Shown here: positions 1 to 8,522 of the stretch, piece after piece | How the letters are laid out: the number at the start of each line of letters is the position of its first letter | Numbering within the stretch: the first letter of the stretch is position 1 | Assembly (NCBI GenBank): GCA_032119475.1 | Contig: JAUMCA010000063.1 | Coordinates: 32,324-96,323 of the forward strand | DNA length: 64,000 bases | DNA from: F1-60-MAGs149 sp032119475 | GTDB lineage: Bacteria; Actinomycetota; Thermoleophilia; Gaiellales; F1-60-MAGs149 | Reading direction: 5' to 3' | Notes under the pieces: generated by a model | Seen by the model: the letters and a program-made list of their open reading frames with translations, nothing else | Databases searched by the model: none | What the model was told of the DNA's origin: nothing | Made by a program: the position numbers and the translations under genes

Positions 1-725
1 ACGATCACGCGCGGGAGGCCCCGGGCCCGGATCGCGTCTCCCTGCTCGGTCGTGCGCGGCAGGACCACCTGGTCGACGCGGTCGTCGGCGGCGAGCCGCT
101 CCAGCACGCGGTCGAACAGCGGGTTGTCCGTGCGGTGGTAGAGCGCGAGCTCGGGCGGCGGGCGGAGCACGGCCAGCAGCGCATCCTCCCGCACGCCGAG
201 GGACGGGCGCACGGACGGGTCGGGCGTGAAGCCGAACAGCGCGTACTCCTCCTTCAGCCCCGGGTATCGCACGACGTTCGAGGCGCGGGCGCCGTGCGCG
301 GTGATCGCCTCGACCGGAATCGCCGACGGCACGAGCACGCGGGAGGCCAGCCGGCAGTTGACGCCGTGCTGCAGGCGCGCGCCCTCGTAGTCGAACATCG
401 TCACGGCCGGCACGCCGAGCAGGCGGGCGACGACCGGCTGGTCGGTGGAGCCGTGCGCGAGGGCGGCGTCGAAGCCCCTCCCCCGGGCCCACGCGCGCAG
501 ATCGTGCACGCGGCCGAGCGCGGCGCGCCCCTTGCCGGCGCGGGAGCGGCCGCCGTGCGCGCCGATCTCGGTGACGACGAGCCCGTGCAGCGCCGCGAGC
601 TCAGTGGTCTGGCCGTACGGCCGGGCGGTGATCTCGACCTGCGCCCCGCGCTCCTCGAGCACCCGCACGAGCGGGGCGAGCACCGGGACGTGCGGCGCGT
701 TGGTGAGGTCGATCCAGACCCGCAC
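1..725 (-). CDS. DUF354-type GT-B-like protein (partial)
   Basis: This frame runs off the left edge; 241 codons are visible. It starts at a GTG and reads VRVWIDLTNAPHVPVLAPLV at the N-terminus. A nucleotide-binding-like opening strand, a TNAPHV motif and later ALAHGSTDQPVVARLLGVPA are typical of the DUF354 family, which is related to UDP-GlcNAc 2-epimerases and GT-B glycosyltransferases. Its role is probably in cell-surface sugar metabolism. The start lies 10 nt after the stop of the DegT aminotransferase gene at 736-1842 on the same strand, so the two are likely co-transcribed. The substrate cannot be deduced. Confidence 0.7.
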   Translation of the reverse strand, partial: MRVWIDLTNAPHVPVLAPLVRVLEERGAQVEITARPYGQTTELAALHGLVVTEIGAHGGRSRAGKGRAALGRVHDLRAWARGRGFDAALAHGSTDQPVVARLLGVPAVTMFDYEGARLQHGVNCRLASRVLVPSAIPVEAITAHGARASNVVRYPGLKEEYALFGFTPDPSVRPSLGVREDALLAVLRPPPELALYHRTDNPLFDRVLERLAADDRVDQVVLPRTTEQGDAIRARGLPRVI

Positions 726-735
726 GGCGACGACG

Positions 736-1842
736 CTACGCGGGCGCGAGCGCGGCCGCGAGCGCCTCCACGACCTCGGCCTGCTGGGCCTCGGCGAGCG
801 TCGGGTACATCGGCAGGGCGAGGCACTCGCGCGCGGCGCGCTCGGTCTCGGGGAGACTGCCCGGCTGGTAGCCGAGGTCACGGAACACCGGCTGGAGGTG
901 GTGCGGCGTGTCGTAGTAGACGACCGAGCCGACCTCGGCGGCCTTGAGCGCCGCCTGGACCGCGTCGCGATCGGTGCAGCGCACCATGTACAGGTGGTAG
1001 ATCGGGTCCGCGGCCGGCGCGACGCCCGGCAGCGTGACGAAGCGATCGAGGCCGAGCGCGGCGTAGCGCGCGGCGACCGCCCGGCGGGCGTCGTTCCAGC
1101 CCGCGAGCTGCGGCAGCAGCACGCGCAGGATCGCCGCCTGCATCTCGTCGAGGCGCGAGTTCATGCCGATCTGCGTGAAGGTGCGCTTGTCCTTGGAGCC
1201 GTGGAAGCGCAGCTCGCGGATGCGCTCCGCGATCGCGGCGTCGTTGGTGGTGACGAGACCGCCGTCGCCGAACGCGCCGAGGTTCTTCGTCGGGAAGAAC
1301 GAGAACGTCGCGATGTCGCCGATCGCGCCGCAGCGCGCACCGTCGAGCGTCGCGCCGTACGCCTGCGCGGCGTCCTCGATCAGGAGGAGCCCGTGCCGGT
1401 CCGCGATCACCCGCAGCGCCGCCATCGGCGCCGGGTGGCCGAACAGGTGGACGGCCATGATCGCCCGCGTCCGCGGCGTGATCGCGGCCTCGACGGAGGC
1501 GGGGTCCAGCTGGTACGTGCCGGGGTCGATGTCGGCGAACACCGGCGTCGCGCCGACCGCGCCGATCGACTCGGGCGTGGCGTAGAACGTGTACGCAGGG
1601 CAGACGACCTCGTCACCGGCGGCGATGCCGTGCGCGCGCAGCGCGAGGATCAGCGCGTCGGTGCCGTTCGCGACGCCGACGGCGTGCGCGACGCCGAGAT
1701 CGGCGGCGGTCTCCTCCTCGAGGGCGCGCACGTTCGGCCCGAGGATGAAGACGCCGCTCTTCACCACCTCGGCCACGGCGGCGATGATCGCGTCGTCGTG
1801 CGGGGACCACTGCCCGCGCAGATCCATCAGAGGTACGCCCAT
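736..1842 (-). CDS. DegT/DnrJ/EryC1 sugar aminotransferase
   Basis: A 368-residue PLP-dependent aminotransferase, the usual length for the family. It shows GTDALILALRA (cofactor phosphate site), IEDAAQAYGA (Asp binding the pyridine nitrogen) and the Schiff-base lysine K196 in FFPTKNLGAFGDGG. Family members transaminate keto-sugars on nucleotide carriers. The product may be a WbpE-like UDP-3-amino-sugar enzyme, because the other steps of that route sit at 28-32 kb, but this is inference. The start ATG at 1842 is supported by a -10 box TATCCT six nt upstream (positions 1849-1854). The gene diverges from rnd, separated by 39 nt. Confidence 0.85.
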   Translation of the reverse strand: MGVPLMDLRGQWSPHDDAIIAAVAEVVKSGVFILGPNVRALEEETAADLGVAHAVGVANGTDALILALRAHGIAAGDEVVCPAYTFYATPESIGAVGATPVFADIDPGTYQLDPASVEAAITPRTRAIMAVHLFGHPAPMAALRVIADRHGLLLIEDAAQAYGATLDGARCGAIGDIATFSFFPTKNLGAFGDGGLVTTNDAAIAERIRELRFHGSKDKRTFTQIGMNSRLDEMQAAILRVLLPQLAGWNDARRAVAARYAALGLDRFVTLPGVAPAADPIYHLYMVRCTDRDAVQAALKAAEVGSVVYYDTPHHLQPVFRDLGYQPGSLPETERAARECLALPMYPTLAEAQQAEVVEALAAALAPA

Positions 1843-1854
1843 GCCGGCAGGATA
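1843..1854 (-). promoter_or_regulatory. leaderless -10 box of the DegT gene
   Basis: TATCCT read on the minus strand at 1854-1849, six nt before the ATG at 1842. Confidence 0.5.
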
Positions 1855-1869
1855 CCGGCCGCATCGCGG

Positions 1870-1881
1870 TAGGCTGTCCGG
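1870..1881 (+). promoter_or_regulatory. leaderless -10 box of rnd
   Basis: TAGGCT at 1870-1875, six nt before the GTG at 1882. With the opposing box at 1849-1854, two divergent promoters share this 39-nt spacer. Confidence 0.5.
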
Positions 1882-3063
1882 GTGTCCGAAGTGCCGCGCA
1901 TGGTCGAGGACGCCGCCGGGGTCGACGAGGTGGTCGCCGCGGCCCGCGCCGCCGGCACGTGCGCCCTCGACACCGAGTTCCTCTGGGAGAAGACGTACGC
2001 CCCGCAGCTGTGCCTCGCGCAGGTCGCGGTCGGCGAGACGATCTGGCTGATCGACCCACTCGCCGGCGCACCGCTCGAACCGATCGCGGCGCTCATCGCC
2101 GACGCCGGCGTCGAGAAGCTGATGCACGCCCCGTCCGCCGACCTGATCGCGTTCGGCCTGCATTTCGGCTCCGTGCCGGCGCGCGTGTTCGACACGCAGA
2201 TCGCGGCCGGCTTCATCGGCCTGACCGCGGGCGCCAGCCTCGACCGACTGCTCGACGCGGTGCTGAAGGTGCGCCTCAACCACAACGAGACGTTCTCCGA
2301 CTGGAGCCGCCGTCCCCTCAAGGATACGCAGCGGCTGTACGCGGCCGACGACGTCCGTCACCTCGACGCGCTCGTCGCGGCCATCCGCACCGAGCTGGCG
2401 GCGCGCCACCGCGCCGAGTGGGCCGACGCGGAGATCGCCCGGCGCTTCTGCACGCCCGAGGCCGCCGGCGGGGACCCCGACCGCGCGTGGCGGAAGGTCC
2501 AGCGCCGCGGGCGGCTCTCGCCGGAGCAGATGGCCGTGCTGATCGAGGTGGCGGCCTGGCGCGAGCACCTCGCCCGCCGCCGCGACCAGCCGGCGAGCTG
2601 GGTGATGAAGGACCCGACCCTCGTGGAGGTGGCGCGCGCGATGCCGCGCTCCGCGGGCGACCTCCGCCAGATCCGCGGTCTCGGCAAGGGCCTCGCGGAG
2701 GCCGACGCCGAGGCGCTGATCACGGCGATCGAGCGTGGCCGCGCCGCCGAGCCACCGGCCCCGGAGCGCTCCGTGCCCCAGCGCATCGCCCGGCAGGTCG
2801 ACGCCGTCGCGACGCTCGCAGTCCCGATGGCGCGCATCCGCTGCCTCGACGCCGACCTCGCGCCCGAGCTCGTGGCCAACCGCGCCGAGCTCGAGCGCTT
2901 CCTCGAGGCCGTCGTCGCCGACGAGGACCCCTCGGCGCTGCCGCTCGGCCAGGGCTGGCGCCGCGAGCTCCTCGGCGACGACCTGATCCGCCTCGTCAAC
3001 GGCGAGATCACGCTGTCGCTCAACCGCAGCGCGCCGTACCTCAACGTCGAGGAGCGGTGCTAG
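1882..3063 (+). CDS. rnd: ribonuclease D-like 3'-5' exonuclease
   Basis: A 393-residue protein with a DEDDy exonuclease domain. LDTEF (D30, E32) is Exo I, the middle segment HNETFSDWSRRPL is characteristic of RNase D, and Y153-x3-D157 (YAADD) is Exo III. An HRDC-like helical domain follows at about residues 215-290 (QMAVLIEVAAWREHLARRRD onward). The expected role is 3' trimming of structured RNAs, including tRNA precursors. The GTG start is preceded by a TAGGCT -10 box. The stop overlaps the GTG start of the next gene, so the two are translationally coupled. Confidence 0.88.
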   Translation: MSEVPRMVEDAAGVDEVVAAARAAGTCALDTEFLWEKTYAPQLCLAQVAVGETIWLIDPLAGAPLEPIAALIADAGVEKLMHAPSADLIAFGLHFGSVPARVFDTQIAAGFIGLTAGASLDRLLDAVLKVRLNHNETFSDWSRRPLKDTQRLYAADDVRHLDALVAAIRTELAARHRAEWADAEIARRFCTPEAAGGDPDRAWRKVQRRGRLSPEQMAVLIEVAAWREHLARRRDQPASWVMKDPTLVEVARAMPRSAGDLRQIRGLGKGLAEADAEALITAIERGRAAEPPAPERSVPQRIARQVDAVATLAVPMARIRCLDADLAPELVANRAELERFLEAVVADEDPSALPLGQGWRRELLGDDLIRLVNGEITLSLNRSAPYLNVEERC

Positions 3064-3512
3064 ACCCCCGCCGCATCGGGTTCGGCCTGCTCGTGGGCGT
3101 CTTCACGCTGCTCGTCATCGCCATTCCGACGGCGCTGATCCCCAACCCGATCTTCACCCGCATGATCCCCGCCGAGTGGTGGAACTGGCCGGTCGCGATT
3201 GCCTCCGCGGTCCTCGTCACGATCCTCGTCGCACTCCCCCGGCCCACCTCGTGCCGCCCGCCGACCCGCATGGGCATCGCCGGCGGCGCGCTCGCCTACC
3301 TCGCGGTCGGCTGCCCGACCTGCAACCCCCTCGTCGTGCTGGCGATCGGCATGACCGGCGCCCTCCAGTGGTTCGCCCCGCTGCAGCCGATCCTCGCCGC
3401 CGCCGGGCTCGTGGTGCTCCTGGTGGCGATCGCCTACCGCGTGCGTCTCCTCCGGGAGGCACCCCCAGGGTCAGATGCTCCTGTGACATTCAGCGAGCGC
3501 CGCTCGGCCTGA
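3057..3512 (+). CDS. small actinobacterial membrane protein with GCPTCNP motif
   Basis: A 151-residue protein with a GTG start that overlaps the end of rnd by 7 nt. It has about four hydrophobic segments (residues 6-28, 43-60, 74-93, 112-130). A CxxC motif, GCPTCNPLVVLAIGMTGALQ, sits at the mouth of the third, followed by WFAPLQPILA. Similar small proteins with GCP(V/T)CN motifs are common in actinobacteria and have no assigned function; I infer a thiol or metal site. The last ~15 codons lie inside a GGTCAGACC palindromic element (3465-3737), so the C-terminus (APPGSDAPVTFSERRSA) is encoded by the repeat. Confidence 0.75.
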   Translation: MLDPRRIGFGLLVGVFTLLVIAIPTALIPNPIFTRMIPAEWWNWPVAIASAVLVTILVALPRPTSCRPPTRMGIAGGALAYLAVGCPTCNPLVVLAIGMTGALQWFAPLQPILAAAGLVVLLVAIAYRVRLLREAPPGSDAPVTFSERRSA

Positions 3513-3737
3513 CCGCCGTGCGGGAATGTCACAGAAGCGTCTGACCCCTTCTTCCTTCGAGGATTTCCGCCAGCCGACGCACACGCGGGCGNNNNNNNNN
3601 NATGATCTGCCGAGGGGAACCCCGCGCGCCTCGCAAGCTCCACCGTCACTGAGAGCCGGACCAAGGGGTCAGACCCCTTTGCCCCTCAGCATCAGGGCCG
3701 GCGCGACATCAAGGTGGGCAAAGGGATCTGACCCTGG
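3465..3737. repeat. composite GGTCAGACC-core palindromic element 1
   Basis: The outer inverted repeat is CCAGGGTCAGAT (3465-3476) with ATCTGACCCTGG (3726-3737). The left half contains a hairpin CTGTGACATTC (3481-3491) / GAATGTCACAG (3524-3534), then GTCTGACCCCTTCTTCC. The right half contains AAGGGGTCAGACCCCTTTGC paired with GGGCAAAGGG. The order (weak core, hairpin, strong core, spacer, then the mirror image) is shared with the elements at 19110 and 27053. A 10-N gap sits inside it. It lies between convergent genes and overlaps the 3' end of the left one. Confidence 0.85.
3592..3601. other. assembly gap (10 N)
   Basis: Ten Ns inside palindromic element 1. The hairpin-rich repeat probably broke the assembly here, so the true length is unknown. 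Confidence 0.95.
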
Positions 3738-3767
3738 CGCGACAGCCCGGCTGGGATCACGCGCGGG

Positions 3768-4892
3768 TCAACCCTGAAGGGACTTCGCGTCAGGGGCGTC
3801 GTCGACGACGCGGTAGTACGTGTCGCGCTGCACCGGCCGGTACCCGGCGTTGCGGATGATCCGGCAGAAGTCCTCCTTGGAGGCCCGGTACGTCGTGCCG
3901 GCGCTCGAGACGACGTTCTCCTCGAGCATCACGGAGCCGAGGTCGTCGGCGCCGAACTGCAGCGCGATCTGCCCGATCTTCATGCCCTGCGTCACCCACG
4001 ACGACTGGATGTGCGGGATGTTGTCGAAGTAGAGGCGCGAGATCGCCTGGACCTGCAGGTACTCGAACGAGGTCGGCGTGGAGTCGACCTCCTGGCCGAG
4101 CCGGGTGTTGTCCGGCTGGAACGTCCACGAGATGAAGGCGCGGAAGCCCGGCACCTCGTCCTGGAGGTCGCGCAGGCGGCGCATGTGCTCCACGCGCTCC
4201 TCGAGCGTCTCCACGTGGCCGTACATCATCGTCGCCGACGTCGACATGCCCTGGCGGTGCGCCTGGCGCATGACCTCGAGCCACTCGTCGCTCTTCGTCT
4301 TCTTCGGGGCGAGGATCTTGCGGACGCGGTCGACGAGGATCTCGCCGCCGCCACCCGGCAGCGTGTCGAGGCCGGCGTCGCGTAGGCGCGACAGCGTCGT
4401 CGGGATGTCGAGCCGCGAGCGGCGCGAGATGTGCATGATCTCCGGCGGCGACAGCGCGTGCAGGTGGCACTCGGGGTACCGCTCCTTGATGGAGCTGAAG
4501 AGGTCCACGTACCAGTCAAGATCGAGGTCCGGGTTGTGGCCGCCCTGCATCAGGACACCCGTGCCGCCGATCGCGAGCGTCTCGCGGATCTTGGCGAAGA
4601 TCACCGGCTTCGGCAGGACGTAGCCCTCGCGCGCGTCGCCGGGCTGGCGGTAGAAGGCGCAGAAGTTGCAGTCGGTGACGCAGACGTTCGAGTAGTTGAT
4701 GTTGCGGTCGACGATGAAGGTGACCGCGTCGGGGTCGGCCTTGCGGTTGCGGATCTCGTTCGCCGCCGCGCCGATCGCCATCAGGTCCTTGGAGCGCATC
4801 AGGGTCAAGGCGTCCGCGTCGGACAGCCGCTCGCCGTCGAGCACGCGATCGAGGATCTCCTGGACGGTCCTCGTCTTCTCCGCGACTGCCAT
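3768..4892 (-). CDS. mqnC: cyclic dehypoxanthinyl futalosine synthase MqnC
   Basis: A 374-residue radical SAM enzyme. The [4Fe-4S] motif is CVTDCNFC (C71, C75, C78; CX3CX2C), preceded by NINYSNV. GGTGVLMQGGHNPDLDLDWY and PPEIMH are typical of MqnC. The family cyclises dehypoxanthine futalosine in the futalosine route to menaquinone. It is the last gene of the minus-strand quinone operon; its ATG overlaps the mqnA stop (TAATG), so translation is coupled. MqnB and MqnD, needed immediately before and after this step, are not in the window. Confidence 0.93.
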   Translation of the reverse strand: MAVAEKTRTVQEILDRVLDGERLSDADALTLMRSKDLMAIGAAANEIRNRKADPDAVTFIVDRNINYSNVCVTDCNFCAFYRQPGDAREGYVLPKPVIFAKIRETLAIGGTGVLMQGGHNPDLDLDWYVDLFSSIKERYPECHLHALSPPEIMHISRRSRLDIPTTLSRLRDAGLDTLPGGGGEILVDRVRKILAPKKTKSDEWLEVMRQAHRQGMSTSATMMYGHVETLEERVEHMRRLRDLQDEVPGFRAFISWTFQPDNTRLGQEVDSTPTSFEYLQVQAISRLYFDNIPHIQSSWVTQGMKIGQIALQFGADDLGSVMLEENVVSSAGTTYRASKEDFCRIIRNAGYRPVQRDTYYRVVDDAPDAKSLQG

Positions 4893-5674
4893 TACGCCTG
4901 CGCTCCTCGTGAGGCACCCGCGAACACGAGCTCCGGGGCCGAGTCGATGATGCCCGCCTCGGCGAGCAGCTGGAAGTATCGCCGCAACCCGTCGCGCTCG
5001 CGGTCACCGAACCGGTAGCGCAACTTCTCGAAGTAGCGGGCGAGGTAGCCGGCCGGGAAGCCGTAGCGCTCGGCGGCGGCCTGCGCCACGAGGGCAGCGT
5101 GCTCGGAGGCGTCGGCGACGGCCTCCCCGAGCGCGCGGTCGAGCTCCACGAGCCGCGCCTCGTCGACGTCGCGCCGCGCGGCCCAGACGGCGAAGACCAT
5201 CGGCAGGCCGGTGCGCTCGCGCCAGAGAACGCCGAGGTCATGGTGCGGCGTGGCGTCCTCGAGCGCGGACTGCAGCGCCTCGTCGCCGATCAGGAGGCGC
5301 GCGTCGGCGTCGGCGCCCTCCGGGCGGATCTCCGCGCCGGGGAACAGCACGCGCACGAGGCCGACCGAGGCGGCGCTCTGCGCGGTGACCGCGATCGAGC
5401 GGACCGCCGGGAGCGGCACGTCGGTGACCAGGTTGACCGACTCCACCGCGCCGTCCGACGAGATGCAGACGCTCGGCAGGAGGACGTAATCGGAGGCGTG
5501 GCGCGCGTACTCGATGCTCGAGACGTTGGCGACGTCGACCGCCCCTTCGGCGAGCAGGGCGTTCAGCGCGGTCGGGACGCCGAGCACCTCCTCGATCGCG
5601 CCGGCCTCCAGGCGGTGGCCGAGGGACCAGGCGAGCGGGAAGGTGTTGATGAAGTCGACGCGCCCAACGCGCAT
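4892..5674 (-). CDS. mqnA: chorismate dehydratase MqnA
   Basis: A 260-residue protein of the periplasmic-binding-like MqnA/MqnD fold. It starts MRVGRVDFINTFPLAWSL, with the conserved F-x-N-x-x-P-L. NALLAEGAVDVANVSSIEYA and the central IGDEAL match chorismate dehydratases, which make 3-[(1-carboxyvinyl)oxy]benzoate, the first committed futalosine-pathway intermediate. It is likely cytoplasmic: no signal peptide is visible. It sits between mqnE (TGATG overlap) and mqnC (TAATG overlap), which supports MqnA over MqnD. Confidence 0.9.
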   Translation of the reverse strand: MRVGRVDFINTFPLAWSLGHRLEAGAIEEVLGVPTALNALLAEGAVDVANVSSIEYARHASDYVLLPSVCISSDGAVESVNLVTDVPLPAVRSIAVTAQSAASVGLVRVLFPGAEIRPEGADADARLLIGDEALQSALEDATPHHDLGVLWRERTGLPMVFAVWAARRDVDEARLVELDRALGEAVADASEHAALVAQAAAERYGFPAGYLARYFEKLRYRFGDRERDGLRRYFQLLAEAGIIDSAPELVFAGASRGAQA

Positions 5675-6786
5675 CAGTCCCACCGCCGCAGCTCGTTGTA
5701 GAAGGTGTCGCGCTGGACCGGCACCTTGCCGGCCTCCTTGATCACGTGGACGAGGCCCTCGACCTTCTCCTCCGTCGGGGTGACGGCGCCCGCGGCGTGG
5801 GCGATCTTCTCCTCGACCACCGTGCCCTGGATGTCGTTCGCGCCGAAGGACAGCGCGACCTGGGCGAGCGGCGTCGAGATCATGATCCAGTAGGCCTTGA
5901 CGTGCTCGATGTTGTCGAGCATCAGCCGCGACACGGCGATCATCTTGAGGTCGTCCTGGCCGGTCGAGAACTTCCAGCCGCGCCGCTCGAAGACGGTGTT
6001 CTCCGGGTGGAACGGCAGCGGGATGAAGGCCATGAAGCCGCCGGTGTCGTCCTGCAGGTCGCGCAGCGCGAGCAGGTGCTCGATGCGCTCCTCGTAGGTC
6101 TCGACGTGGTTGTAGAGCATCGTGCAGTGCGTCTTCAGGCCGCGCTCGTGGGCGAGTCGGTGCGTCTTCAGCCACTGCTCGCCGGGCTCCTTGCCGGGCG
6201 CGATGATCTTGCGGACGCGCGGCGCGAACACCTCGGCGCCGCCGCCGGGCAGCGTGTCGAGGCCCGCCGTGATCAGCTCGTCGAGGACCTCGCCGTGGTC
6301 GAGGCCCGACAGCGTCGTCATGTGGTGGATCTCCGACGCCGTGAACAGCTTCAGGTCCACGCCGGGCAGGCCCTCCTTGAGGGCGCGCGTGACGTCGATG
6401 TAGTACTGGAAGTCCAGGTGCGGGTTCTCGCCGCCGACCATGTGGATCTCGGTGAAGTCCTGGTGGCGCTGGACCTCCTGCGCGTGGGCGACGAGCTCGC
6501 CGATGTCCCACATGACGGCATCCGCCTGCTTCGACGTGCGGGCGAAGGCGCAGAACTTGCACTTCACGCGGCAGATCGTCGTGTGGTTCAGGTACAGGTT
6601 GTTGACGAAGAAGACGTCATCGGTGCCGCCGCGCTGACGCCGCGCGAGGTCGGCGAGGCGCCCGAGCTCGAGCACGTCGTGCGACTCGAGCAGCGTGATC
6701 CCGTCGTCGAGGTCGAGGCGCGCCCCGGCCTCCACCTTCTCGCGGATCTCCTGGAGCTCGGTGCTGGGCTTCGTGATGACGGCCAT
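5674..6786 (-). CDS. mqnE: aminofutalosine synthase MqnE
   Basis: A 370-residue radical SAM protein with CRVKCKFC (C72, C76, C79; CX3CX2C) after NNLYLNHTT. VGGENPHLDFQYY and HTTLSGLDHG-type segments belong to MqnE rather than MqnC. The enzyme joins the MqnA product to a SAM-derived 5'-deoxyadenosyl radical, giving 6-amino-6-deoxyfutalosine. The gene starts 18 nt after the prenyl synthase stop and overlaps mqnA at its 3' end. MqnE and MqnC are paralogous, and both are present here as the pathway requires. Confidence 0.92.
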   Translation of the reverse strand: MAVITKPSTELQEIREKVEAGARLDLDDGITLLESHDVLELGRLADLARRQRGGTDDVFFVNNLYLNHTTICRVKCKFCAFARTSKQADAVMWDIGELVAHAQEVQRHQDFTEIHMVGGENPHLDFQYYIDVTRALKEGLPGVDLKLFTASEIHHMTTLSGLDHGEVLDELITAGLDTLPGGGAEVFAPRVRKIIAPGKEPGEQWLKTHRLAHERGLKTHCTMLYNHVETYEERIEHLLALRDLQDDTGGFMAFIPLPFHPENTVFERRGWKFSTGQDDLKMIAVSRLMLDNIEHVKAYWIMISTPLAQVALSFGANDIQGTVVEEKIAHAAGAVTPTEEKVEGLVHVIKEAGKVPVQRDTFYNELRRWD

Positions 6787-6804
6787 GTCGGTTCCTCGGT
6801 CGGT

Positions 6805-7773
6805 CTACGTATCGCGGTCCACCACCCCGCGGACGACCATGCGGAGCGGTGCGGTGTCTAGGTCGCCCTGGACGCGGTCGAGCGCGTCCTCGGCGGAGCG
6901 GACGAGCTCGCGCGCGGTCTCGCGCGCCTCGTCGAGGGCGCCGGTCTCGCCGACCCGGGCGAGGAGGCCGGCGACGTCGTCGGGTGCCGGGCACGAGCGC
7001 AGCGCGTCGGCGACGGCCGGGTCGCGGCGGGCCGCGTAGAGCAGCGGCAGGGTCGCCGTGCCCCCGACCAGATCGGTGCCGAGGACCTTCCCCGTCGCGG
7101 CCGACGTGCCGTCGCAGTCGAGGATGTCGTCGGCCACCTGGAAGGCGAGGCCGAGCAGCCGCCCGTACTCCGCGAGCGCCTCGGCGTCGGCGTCGGCGAG
7201 CCCGCCGAGCCGGGCTCCGAGGCCGCAGGCGGCGGCGAACAGGAGGCCCGTCTTCAGCGTGCAGCGCTCGAAGTACTGCTCCGGCGTCGTCGCCGGCTCC
7301 CGCGTCTGCAGCATCTGCAGCGCCTCGCCCTCGGACAGGCCGAGCGCGGCGCGCGCGAGCAGCGCGAGCGACTCCATGTCCCCCGTCTCGGCCAGCACCG
7401 CGAAGGCGCGCGCGAACAGGAAGTCCCCGGTCGCCCCGGCGACCCGCTCGCCGTGCTGGGCCCACACCGTCGGACGGCCGCGGCGCAGCGACGCGTGGTC
7501 GATCACGTCGTCGTGGACGAGCGTCGCCATGTGCACGAGCTCGACCGCGCTGCCGGCGCGGACGAGGTCGTCGGCCGGCCGGCCGGACGCCGGCGCCGAC
7601 AGCACCACGAGGATCGGGCGCAGGCGCTTGCCGCCGGCGGCGAGCGTCTCCGCCGCCGTGGCGGCGGTCGCGCCGCCGGCCCAGGCGACGTCAGCCGCCA
7701 GCCGCTGCTCGACGCGCGCCAGGTAGTCGCGCAGGCCGGGGATCGCCAGCAGGTCCTGCTTGACCGTGCTCAT
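6805..7773 (-). CDS. trans-polyprenyl diphosphate synthase
   Basis: A 322-residue all-alpha isoprenoid synthase. The first aspartate-rich motif is HDDVIDH (DDVID, 88-92) and the second is DDILDCD. GKRLRP near residue 50 binds the IPP diphosphate, and an LRRGRPTVWAQHG segment follows. It should extend an allylic diphosphate with IPP to make the long menaquinone side chain (hepta-, octa- or nonaprenyl; chain length cannot be read reliably). The ATG overlaps the menG stop (ATGA), inside the quinone operon. A possible non-catalytic partner is encoded at 13595-14134. Confidence 0.88.
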   Translation of the reverse strand: MSTVKQDLLAIPGLRDYLARVEQRLAADVAWAGGATAATAAETLAAGGKRLRPILVVLSAPASGRPADDLVRAGSAVELVHMATLVHDDVIDHASLRRGRPTVWAQHGERVAGATGDFLFARAFAVLAETGDMESLALLARAALGLSEGEALQMLQTREPATTPEQYFERCTLKTGLLFAAACGLGARLGGLADADAEALAEYGRLLGLAFQVADDILDCDGTSAATGKVLGTDLVGGTATLPLLYAARRDPAVADALRSCPAPDDVAGLLARVGETGALDEARETARELVRSAEDALDRVQGDLDTAPLRMVVRGVVDRDT

Positions 7774-8522
7774 GCCGCGCGCTCCGGGACGGTGCCGACG
7801 TGCAGCGCGACGATGCCGCCGCCGAGCAGGCGGTAGCGCACCTCGTCGAGGCCGTTCTCGTACATCACGTTGGCCAGCGCGTCCGGACCGGGGAAGCGCC
7901 GCACGGACGCCGGCAGGTAGACGTACGCGGAATCCTCGCGGTCGACGGCGCGGCCGATGCCGGGCACGAGGCGGTCGAACCACAGCCGGTGGAAGCGCGC
8001 CGCCATGCCCTTCTGCGGGGTCGTGATCTCGAGGCAGACGACCTTGCCGCCGGGGCGCACCACGCGGGCGAGCTCGCGGAAGCCGAGACCGAGGTCGGCG
8101 ACGTTGCGGATGCCGAAGGCGACGGTGGCGGCCGCGAAGCGGTCGTCCTCGAACGGCAGGTCGAGCGCGTCCCCGTGGAGGAGCGTCGCCTGGTGGGTGC
8201 CCCTGCGCGCGATCTTCACGCGGCCGCGGTCGAGCATCTTGTCGGCGAAGTCGACCCCGATCGCCTCGCCGCTCGGCCCCACGCGCTCCGCGAGCTCGAG
8301 CGTCAGGTCGGCGGTGCCGCAGCAGCAGTCGAGCACGCTGGCGCCCGAGCCGACACCGGTGGCGTCGGCGGCCAGCTTCCGCCAGCGCACATCGAGGCCG
8401 GCGGTCATCACGCGGTTCATGACGTCGTACGGGCGGGCGATGCGGTCGAACATCGCCTGCACCCGCTCAGGCGGGAGCGTGCCCTCCTCGACGCCGTAGC
8501 GGACGGGCAGATCGTCGCTCAC
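7770..8522 (-). CDS. menG: demethylmenaquinone methyltransferase (MenG/UbiE)
   Basis: A 250-residue SAM-dependent methyltransferase. Motif I is VLDCCCGTADLTLELA. The N-terminal MFDRIARPYDVMNRVMTAGLDVRWR is the UbiE family signature, and GIRNVADLGLGFRELARVVRPGGK is motifs II-III. It methylates demethylmenaquinol in the last step of menaquinone synthesis. The start is a GTG overlapping the ubiX stop (GTGA), and the 3' end overlaps the prenyl synthase start. With only the futalosine route evident here, MenG function is more likely than a ubiquinone one. Confidence 0.9.
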   Translation of the reverse strand: MSDDLPVRYGVEEGTLPPERVQAMFDRIARPYDVMNRVMTAGLDVRWRKLAADATGVGSGASVLDCCCGTADLTLELAERVGPSGEAIGVDFADKMLDRGRVKIARRGTHQATLLHGDALDLPFEDDRFAAATVAFGIRNVADLGLGFRELARVVRPGGKVVCLEITTPQKGMAARFHRLWFDRLVPGIGRAVDREDSAYVYLPASVRRFPGPDALANVMYENGLDEVRYRLLGGGIVALHVGTVPERAA

